From Thalassospira sp. MCCC 1A01428 (GTDB lineage: Bacteria > Pseudomonadota > Alphaproteobacteria > Rhodospirillales > Thalassospiraceae), in contig NZ_JFJZ01000007.1 in NCBI RefSeq assembly GCF_002115825.1, positions 62,001 to 126,000 of the forward strand: a stretch of DNA of 64,000 nt, written 5' to 3'. The notes below the pieces were generated by a model. That model was not told where the DNA came from, searched no databases, and saw only the letters and a program-made list of their open reading frames with translations. Positions 58,352 through 64,000 of the stretch are shown in pieces. Within the stretch, counting starts at the first letter, position 1. Each line of letters opens with the position of its first letter. The position numbers were made by a program, and so were the translations under genes.

Positions 58352-58756
58352 ATGGATATCGGCAAACTCAGCATGTTCGCCAACATGAAAGAAAAAATGG
58401 ATTGGCTGAACCAGCGTCAGCAGGTGATTGCCCAGAATATTGCCAATTCCGATACCCCGAATTATCGCCCGGAAGATCTGAAAGAATTTAACCCGGCCAA
58501 GGTTGGCAATGATCGCCAGTTCATTCTGGCGATGGCGCAAACCGCACCGGGCCATAGCACCGGTCTTCGCAAACCCGCCAATTTCAAGGCTGAAGAAGTT
58601 CGCAAGAACTATGAAGTTGCCCCGGACAAGAACGCTGTGGTGCTGGAAGAACAGCTGGTCAAGATGAACGAAAACCGGATCGATTTTCAAACCATGACCC
58701 GCCTTTATGCCAAGCAAACAGAGCTGATGAAAACGGCTGTTGGTCGTACAAGCTAA
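58352..58756 (+). CDS. flgB: FlgB, proximal rod protein
   Basis: A 134-residue FlgB: KMDWLNQRQQVIAQNIANSDTPNYRPEDLKEF at the start and NRIDFQTMTRLYAKQTELMKTAVGRTS at the end are the rod-protein helices. It forms the innermost rod with FlgC and FliE. It is the first gene of the flgB-flgC-fliE unit. Confidence 0.95.
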   Translation: MDIGKLSMFANMKEKMDWLNQRQQVIAQNIANSDTPNYRPEDLKEFNPAKVGNDRQFILAMAQTAPGHSTGLRKPANFKAEEVRKNYEVAPDKNAVVLEEQLVKMNENRIDFQTMTRLYAKQTELMKTAVGRTS

Positions 58757-58785
58757 GCTGTTGCATTCTATAGGAATTAAATGAC

Positions 58786-59193
58786 ATGGAACTTTACCGC
58801 GCATTTCAGATTTCAGCCGCAGGCATGAAGGCACAGGGCACCCGGTTACGCGTTGCCGCCGAAAACATGGCCAACGCCGACAGCCTGCCCACCGAAGCAG
58901 GCAAAGACCCCTATCGTCGCAAGATTCTGACCTTTAAGAATGTTATGGACCGTGAAACCGGCGTTGATCTGGTTAAGGTCAACAAGGTGTATGATGACAA
59001 ATCAGCCTTTGGCATGAAATACGAACCGGGCCACCCGGCAGCAAATGCCCAGGGCTATGTACAGACTCCGAATGTGGCGCCGATGATCGAGATGATGGAT
59101 CTTCGCGAAGCACAACGCAGTTATGAAGCCAATCTCAATGTGATACAGTCTTCGCGCAGCATGCTGTTGCAGACCTTGGATATTATCCGTTAA
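58786..59193 (+). CDS. flgC: FlgC, proximal rod protein
   Basis: A 135-residue FlgC: FQISAAGMKAQGTRLRVAAENMANADSLPTEAGKDPYRRKI at the start and TPNVAPMIEMMDLREAQRSYEANLNVIQSSRSMLLQTLDIIR at the end. Standard length. It follows flgB by 29 bases. Confidence 0.96.
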   Translation: MELYRAFQISAAGMKAQGTRLRVAAENMANADSLPTEAGKDPYRRKILTFKNVMDRETGVDLVKVNKVYDDKSAFGMKYEPGHPAANAQGYVQTPNVAPMIEMMDLREAQRSYEANLNVIQSSRSMLLQTLDIIR

Positions 59194-59224
59194 GGTAGGT
59201 CTGTGAGGATAAGGAGTCCGCGTC

Positions 59225-59551
59225 ATGATCAATAACAGCTTTGCCAATGCAATTTCTGCCTATCGCAATGCGGCAGATGGCAAAACCGACACGATTGCGG
59301 ACCGGGCAAATAACGGCACTGCCGTTGACCCCGGGCAAAGTTTTTCCGATATGGTGCGCGACGCGGCAGTTGATGCCCGTGATACCATGATGAACAGCGA
59401 AACCATGACCCAGAAAGCCATTGTCGGCAAAGCGGAATTGCATGATGTGGTTACTGCGGTTTCGGCGGCTGAAGTGACCTTGAAAACAGTTGTCGGTGTG
59501 CGCGACAAGGCTTTGCAGGCCTATCAGGAAATTTTACGGATGCCGATCTGA
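59225..59551 (+). CDS. fliE: FliE, MS-ring/rod junction protein
   Basis: A 108-residue FliE: SFSDMVRDAAVDARDTMMNSETMTQKAIVGKAELHDVVTAVSAAEVTLKTVVGVRDKALQAYQEILRMPI fits the family, ending in the conserved YQEILRMPI. It joins the MS ring to the rod. A terminator-like hairpin follows before fliQ. Confidence 0.95.
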   Translation: MINNSFANAISAYRNAADGKTDTIADRANNGTAVDPGQSFSDMVRDAAVDARDTMMNSETMTQKAIVGKAELHDVVTAVSAAEVTLKTVVGVRDKALQAYQEILRMPI

Positions 59552-59593
59552 TCCGTTGTCTGGCCCGGTAACGGGTCGGCAAATTTTGCAGGG

Positions 59594-59637
59594 GCCGCAT
59601 ATTGTGCGCAATGCACAGGGATGCGGCTTTTTCTTTT
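59594..59637 (+). terminator. Terminator between fliE and fliQ
   Basis: GCCGCAT (59594-59600) pairs with ATGCGGC (59621-59627), with an inner stem TGTGC-GCAAT-GCACA, followed by TTTTTCTTTT. This should end or reduce transcription of flgB-flgC-fliE before fliQ-fliR-flhB. Confidence 0.85.
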
Positions 59638-59792
59638 GGCTTTTCTTTCCTTTGCTGTCCGCGCCATGCCAAACAAAATCATGGCGACAGGGGGCAGTCA
59701 TCCTGTATGAAGAACGAACTGGTATTGGGTCGCCGTGAACGGTTTTGTCGTTCATCGTCTGGCGGCGTCACAGGGACGGAGCATTTTTTCCG

Positions 59793-60062
59793 ATGAATCA
59801 GGCCGAGATTATGGACGTGGCCTATGATGCGGTATGGACCCTTATCAAGGTGTCCGGGCCGATCATGCTGATTGCGCTGGGTGTGGGTTTGATTATTGCC
59901 CTGTTTCAGGCCCTGACCCAAATTCAGGAAATGACCCTTACCTTCGTTCCCAAAATTCTGGTTATTTTCATTTCATTGCTGGTATTGCTGCCTTTCATGA
60001 TGACCGAACTGGTTGAATTTACCAATCGTATGGTCGATCATTTTGTTGGCTTGCCCAATTAG
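59793..60062 (+). CDS. fliQ: FliQ, export gate protein
   Basis: An 89-residue protein with two transmembrane helices (SGPIMLIALGVGLIIALFQALTQIQEMTLTFVPKI, FISLLVLLPFMMTELVEFTNRMV) of normal FliQ length. ATG 59793 starts MNQAEIMDV, as in the family; a TTG-initiated longer frame to 59745 is rejected. It precedes fliR and flhB. No sigma-54 promoter was found between it and the upstream terminator. Confidence 0.93.
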   Translation: MNQAEIMDVAYDAVWTLIKVSGPIMLIALGVGLIIALFQALTQIQEMTLTFVPKILVIFISLLVLLPFMMTELVEFTNRMVDHFVGLPN

Positions 60063-60137
60063 CCCGAACCGGGCTGGCAGGCGCGCCTGCCGGTCTGACT
60101 GCCTGTAACCCTGTTTCGCCCGGATCGGGTCTTTGCC

Positions 60138-60905
60138 ATGTCGTCCTTGCAGGACCTACTTGTTCTCAACCTATATGTTGTCCTGATGACATTCGCCAGG
60201 GTCGGGGCGGCCTTTGCGTTTATGCCGGGTTTCGGGTCGACCATGGTGCCGGCCCAGGTGCGCCTGTTGCTGGCCCTGTGGATTTCGGTGCTTATCTCGC
60301 CGTTGACCTCGCCGCTTATTCCGGTTCAACCTGATGATGCGCCGACGCTTTTTGTGTATCTGGCGTTTGAAATTACCATCGGCCTGTTTTTTGGCATGTT
60401 CGGGCAAATATTGATGGGGGCCTTGCAAACCGCCGGGATGATTATTGCCTATTCGTCGTCACTGGCGAACGCCTTTACCAATGATCCGATTGCCGGGCAG
60501 CAAAGTGCGGTAACGGGGCGTTTGTTAAGCCAGGTCGGGCTGGTGTTGCTGTTTGCTACCGGGCTGGATCATTTGTTGATCCAGGCAATGTTTGAAACCT
60601 ATACGCTGTTTCCGCCGGGCGGCACATTGCCTGTTGGCGATATGAGCGAGTTCATTTCGCGGGCCATCAATGACAGTTTTACCATTGCCATGAAAATGTC
60701 GGCGCCATTTTTGGTGGTGTCGGTTGTTTTGCAGGCTGCATTGGGCCTGTTAAACAAGCTGATGCCGCAATTGCCGGTGTTTTTTGTCGCCATGCCCGTG
60801 CAAATTGCTGTGGCTTTCTTCTTGTTCCTTGTTGCGTTGCCGTCCATGATGGTGGTGTTTTCAGGGTATTTTGAAAACGGGTTGGAAAATTTCCTGGCTC
60901 CCTAA
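60138..60905 (+). CDS. fliR: FliR, export gate protein
   Basis: A 255-residue membrane protein with about six helices and FliR features: LMTFARVGAAFAFMPGFGSTMVPAQVRLLLALWISVLISP at the start, GMFGQILMGALQTAGMIIAYSSSLANAF in the middle and LNKLMPQLPVFFVAMPVQIAVAFFLFLVALPSMM near the end. It completes the FliPQR gate. Confidence 0.95.
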   Translation: MSSLQDLLVLNLYVVLMTFARVGAAFAFMPGFGSTMVPAQVRLLLALWISVLISPLTSPLIPVQPDDAPTLFVYLAFEITIGLFFGMFGQILMGALQTAGMIIAYSSSLANAFTNDPIAGQQSAVTGRLLSQVGLVLLFATGLDHLLIQAMFETYTLFPPGGTLPVGDMSEFISRAINDSFTIAMKMSAPFLVVSVVLQAALGLLNKLMPQLPVFFVAMPVQIAVAFFLFLVALPSMMVVFSGYFENGLENFLAP

Positions 60906-60929
60906 GCCGCAACCATCCAGGATGTGAGT

Positions 60930-62003
60930 ATGGCCGACGACGAAGACGACAGCCAAAAAACAGAAGACCCTTCCCAAAAAAAGCTCGATGACGCGCGAGA
61001 GAAGGGCCAGGTGCCGGTTTCCAAGGAAGTCGGCAATTTCATGCTGTTGTTTGGCGGGGCGCTGGTGATCATGATGATGGCGCCGGGGATGGCCGATGGG
61101 GTGCGCGATTTTTCGATGCAGTTTGTCATGCATCCCCAGGATTTCAGTTTTGACCCCGAAAGTATCCGCCAGCTTTGGCTGAATATGATTGTGGGTTTTT
61201 TCAAAATCATGGGCGTGCCATTTTTGCTGCTGATGTTTTTTGCTGCTGCTGGACACCTGGTTCAAAACGGGCTGGTGATTTCAAGCGAACGTATTTCCCC
61301 CGACATCACCAAACTAAGCCCGCTAAAGGGGCTTAAAAACCTGTTTTCGATGAAAACACTGGTCGAGTTCGTTAAAAATATCCTGAAAATCGTTCTTGTC
61401 GGCGTGGTGCTGGCAATTGTGATCATCCCCAAAATGGATGATATCGAACTTTATCCGCAAATGTCGCTGCCCGAAATTCTGGACCATCTTTATCAGTTGA
61501 TCGTGATGCTGATGATTGCGGCGGTGTCGTTGACAGCCGTAATCGCAGGCATGGACTTTGCCTATCAGCGTTATGACTTCAACAAAACCATGCGCATGTC
61601 GAAACAGGAATTAAAGGACGAATACAAACAAACCGAAGGCAGCCCGGAAATCAAGGCGAAGGTCCGTCAGATCCGGATGGAGCGGGCGCAAAAACGCATG
61701 ATGCAAAATGTGCCCAGCGCCGACGTTGTTATCACCAACCCGACCCACTATGCCGTGGCCTTGAAATATGATGTTGGCATGATGCAGGCGCCCCATTGTG
61801 TTGCCAAAGGGCAGGATAATGTTGCACTGCGTATTCGCGAAGTCGCCAAGGAAAACAATGTCACCGTGCTGGAAAATCCGCCGGTAGCCCGGGCGCTGTA
61901 TGCCACGGTTGAGATCGATCAGGAAATCCCGCCCGAGCATTACAAGGCGGTCGCGGAAATCATATCCTATGTTTTTCGTCTGCGCGGCAAAAAGCTGGGA
62001 TAA
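60930..62003 (+). CDS. flhB: FlhB, export specificity switch protein
   Basis: A 357-residue FlhB: acidic/basic start (DDEDDSQKTEDPSQKKLDDAREKGQVPVSKEVGNF), four transmembrane helices, and cytoplasmic domain with the autocleavage motif NPTHYAVALKYD. ATG 60930 is preferred over GTG 60924 because AGGA is seven bases upstream. It works with FliK to switch substrates. Confidence 0.96.
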   Translation: MADDEDDSQKTEDPSQKKLDDAREKGQVPVSKEVGNFMLLFGGALVIMMMAPGMADGVRDFSMQFVMHPQDFSFDPESIRQLWLNMIVGFFKIMGVPFLLLMFFAAAGHLVQNGLVISSERISPDITKLSPLKGLKNLFSMKTLVEFVKNILKIVLVGVVLAIVIIPKMDDIELYPQMSLPEILDHLYQLIVMLMIAAVSLTAVIAGMDFAYQRYDFNKTMRMSKQELKDEYKQTEGSPEIKAKVRQIRMERAQKRMMQNVPSADVVITNPTHYAVALKYDVGMMQAPHCVAKGQDNVALRIREVAKENNVTVLENPPVARALYATVEIDQEIPPEHYKAVAEIISYVFRLRGKKLG

Positions 62004-62371
62004 TACCTGTTTCCGATCAGGGAAAGTTACCCGGGCCAGGTTTGGTGCCTATGCTGTTTTGTCTTTGCGAGCCTGCGGGTAAAAGGCATTTGTCCCGTGT
62101 GACAACGGGGTGTCATGATCGGGATGAGCGGCAGGCAATGTTGATTTGCCGCTAAAATCAGGGCGTTTTTGAACAATATTTCATCGACCGATGTATTTGT
62201 TTAAAAGCCGTATTGAAAATCATATCCCAAGATATAATTTATTTTCTCAAGGTATAGGATCTGCATCTTGTAACCTGTTTTCATGGTGACTTCCTGTTTC
62301 GATTGGGGGGCTGCTGTTTAACCTGCCAACAAACCCTGCAAAACCGGGGTGATAAGTTCGGGAACGTCTTT
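62004..62371. other. Intergenic region between flhB and the chemoreceptor
   Basis: These 368 bases contain no supported gene. An AT-rich part has a perfect TATAAT (62233-62238) that could be the -10 element of the chemoreceptor promoter, but the nearest TTGAAA is only 14 bases away. No strong terminator for flhB is evident. Confidence 0.45.
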
Positions 62372-64000
62372 ATGAAGATTCGTCTTTCAGGGCAGATCGC
62401 CCTGTCTAATGCCATTATCGTTGTCATGCTGATTGCCGTTGCGGTGGGTATCGGCTTTGTTGACCTTAATGCACGGCGCACAACAGCCGAGGCTGTTGAA
62501 ATCGCCGCGGTTACCACAAGCGATATCCCGGTGCTTATCCATAATATTTCCGATGCCCGTTATAATGTTGTGCAGGTTCAGCAATGGCTGTCGGATATTT
62601 CGGCAACCCGCGGCATGGATGGTCTGGATGATGGTTTTGACAAGGCAGAAGAAGCCGCCCAGGCCCTGAAAAAAGATATCAACACGGCCCGCGAAATCGC
62701 GATGCGCTTAAATCAGGACAAAATTGTTACGGCCCTGGGCGCGGTTGAGGCCGCGTTTCCATCCTATTATGCGCAGGGTAAGGAAATGGCGAAGGCCTAT
62801 ATTGCCGGCGGGGCCGAGCAGGGTAACCGCCTGATGGGCAAATTTGATGCCGAAGCCGAAAAAATGTCCGATGCCCTGGCTGTGATGGTTCAGGAAACCC
62901 AGGTTTTTAGCGCCAGTTCAGAAGATCATCTGTCGAGCAAACTGGTCGAACTCGATGCCAATATCAGCAAGGTTTTCTATCTGACAACCGGTGTGACGGT
63001 GGCGGCAATTGTGGTGTGTGGCCTGATTGCATTATTTATGCATCGGCGTATTGGCATTCCGCTGACCGGGATGGTTGGCAATTTAAGAAAACTGTCCGAG
63101 GGCAACTATGATGTTGTTGTCGTTCAGTCCGACCGCCACGATGAAATTGGCGATTTAAGCCGTGTGCTTGAGTCTTTCCGGTCGACCGGGCTTCAGGCCG
63201 ACCAATTGCGCAAGCAGCAGGAACAGCAGCGCCTTGATGCGGAAAAGAACCGCCGGGGTGCTTTGCTGGCAATGGCGGAAAAGGTTGAAAGCGAAACCGG
63301 AAAAGTTGTTAAAACCATTTCCGAGCAAACCGGCAACCTGGCCGCAGCCGCCAATCGTATGTCGGTATCGGCCGATACCGTGCAGTCCAATGCCAATTCG
63401 GTTGCCAGTGCGTCTCATCAGGCACTCGCAACCGTCGAGGCCGTTGCCGGCGCAGGCGAGGAGCTGAATTCGTCGCTGATTGAAATCAACACCCAGATTG
63501 ATCACGCCAACCGCATCAGCGCCGAGGCTGTCTCTGCCAGCAACGAAACCGAAAGCACCATTGCCAAACTGGCTGAAACGGTTAATGGCATTAGCGAGGT
63601 TGTCGAACTGATTTCGGGCATTGCGGCCCAGACCAATCTTTTGGCGCTGAACGCAACCATTGAAGCCGCCCGTGCCGGTGAAGCCGGCAAGGGATTTGCC
63701 GTGGTGGCGCAGGAAGTGAAAAACCTTGCCACCCAGACGGGCCGTTCGACCGATGAAATCACCCGTCAGATTGGGGAAATTCAGGCCGTTACAGAAACGG
63801 CGGTTCATGCCGTTGCCCGGATTGCTGAAAAAATTCGCGATATTGATATGATTTCAACAGCGATTGCCGCCGCCGTTGAAGAACAAAGTGCCGCAACCAG
63901 TGAAATCGCACGTAATGTGAGCGATAGCGCATCGGCCTCGCGCGAGGTTTCGGGCCGGATTGGCGAAGTATCCACCGAAGCCGCCGTCACCGGGGATCTG
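62372..64000 (+). CDS. Methyl-accepting chemotaxis protein, 3' truncated
   Basis: The frame from ATG 62372 is open to the end of the window (543 residues so far). An N-terminal helix ([22 protein letters not shown]) and a second helix ([23 protein letters not shown]) bound a helical periplasmic sensor of about 190 residues. A HAMP domain ([41 protein letters not shown]) follows, then the signalling hairpin with the conserved tip around [40 protein letters not shown]. It should signal through CheA to CheY. The sensor type is not identified; it looks like a helical-bundle domain. Confidence 0.93.
   Translation, partial: MKIRLSGQIALSNAIIVVMLIAVAVGIGFVDLNARRTTAEAVEIAAVTTSDIPVLIHNISDARYNVVQVQQWLSDISATRGMDGLDDGFDKAEEAAQALKKDINTAREIAMRLNQDKIVTALGAVEAAFPSYYAQGKEMAKAYIAGGAEQGNRLMGKFDAEAEKMSDALAVMVQETQVFSASSEDHLSSKLVELDANISKVFYLTTGVTVAAIVVCGLIALFMHRRIGIPLTGMVGNLRKLSEGNYDVVVVQSDRHDEIGDLSRVLESFRSTGLQADQLRKQQEQQRLDAEKNRRGALLAMAEKVESETGKVVKTISEQTGNLAAAANRMSVSADTVQSNANSVASASHQALATVEAVAGAGEELNSSLIEINTQIDHANRISAEAVSASNETESTIAKLAETVNGISEVVELISGIAAQTNLLALNATIEAARAGEAGKGFAVVAQEVKNLATQTGRSTDEITRQIGEIQAVTETAVHAVARIAEKIRDIDMISTAIAAAVEEQSAATSEIARNVSDSASASREVSGRIGEVSTEAAVTGDL

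Noticed and set aside
1-64000. Insertion sequences, prophage, tRNA or rRNA genes
   Set aside because: No transposase, integrase or phage gene, and no tRNA or rRNA-like sequence, was recognised in the window.

Overview
The window is a large flagellar, motility and chemotaxis locus of an alphaproteobacterium. It resembles the Thalassospira/Rhodospirillales group; this is inferred from gene content (FlbD-FliX pair, DUF6468 gene, MotE, TerC, FtrAB-like genes) and not from a search. About 8.3 kb of unrelated genes precede it.

Region 1 (1-8310): the end of a P19-type periplasmic iron protein, a cupredoxin and an FtrD/NapH-like polyferredoxin (an Ftr-type ferrous iron uptake set whose permease is not seen), a convergent TerC membrane protein, a YnjBCD-type ABC transporter, a PKHD-type 2OG-Fe(II) hydroxylase and a QueF-like T-fold protein without the QueF cysteine. 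Region 2 (8406-24926, minus strand): fliK-flgD-flgE with its own sigma-54 promoter, then fliF-fliH-fliN-motA-flbD-flhA-flhF-flhG and a second FliK-like gene. fliG is not in its usual place between fliF and fliH. Region 3 (24927-35680, minus): flgI-flgJ-flgN-flgK-flgL-fliW, then fliC, flaG, fliD and fliS. Region 4 (36044-42557): fliX and dksA on plus; flgF-flgG-flgA and flgH on minus, separated by a three-gene non-flagellar insertion (EVE, VOC, MarR). Region 5 (43208-54677, plus): fliL-fliM-DUF6468, motE-like, cheY-cheZ, a MotB-like gene without the ion-binding Asp, a canonical motB, a 1225-residue periplasmic TPR protein and a Sel1-repeat protein. Region 6 (54928-64000): fliP-fliO-small coiled-coil gene-flhX and csrA on minus; flgB-flgC-fliE, fliQ-fliR-flhB and a truncated chemoreceptor on plus.

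The regulation can be read in the DNA. Eight sites fit the sigma-54 -24/-12 consensus (GG and GC dinucleotides at exact spacing) upstream of fliK, fliD, flgI, flgH, flgF, fliL (tentative), flhX and flgB. A dyad GGCA-N5-TGCC recurs upstream of fliF, fliK, flgH, fliL and fliD, with a one-mismatch copy at flgI; I propose it as the FlbD-binding site. A CtrA-type TTAA-N7-TTAA box lies upstream of fliC. The fliC Shine-Dalgarno sits in the loop of a short hairpin beside the start codon, and both csrA and fliW are present, which suggests FliW-CsrA control of flagellin translation. The locus therefore combines a Caulobacter-like hierarchy (CtrA, FlbD-FliX, sigma-54) with a FliW-CsrA/FliD-FliS/FlaG/FlhFG/CheZ set more familiar from other groups.
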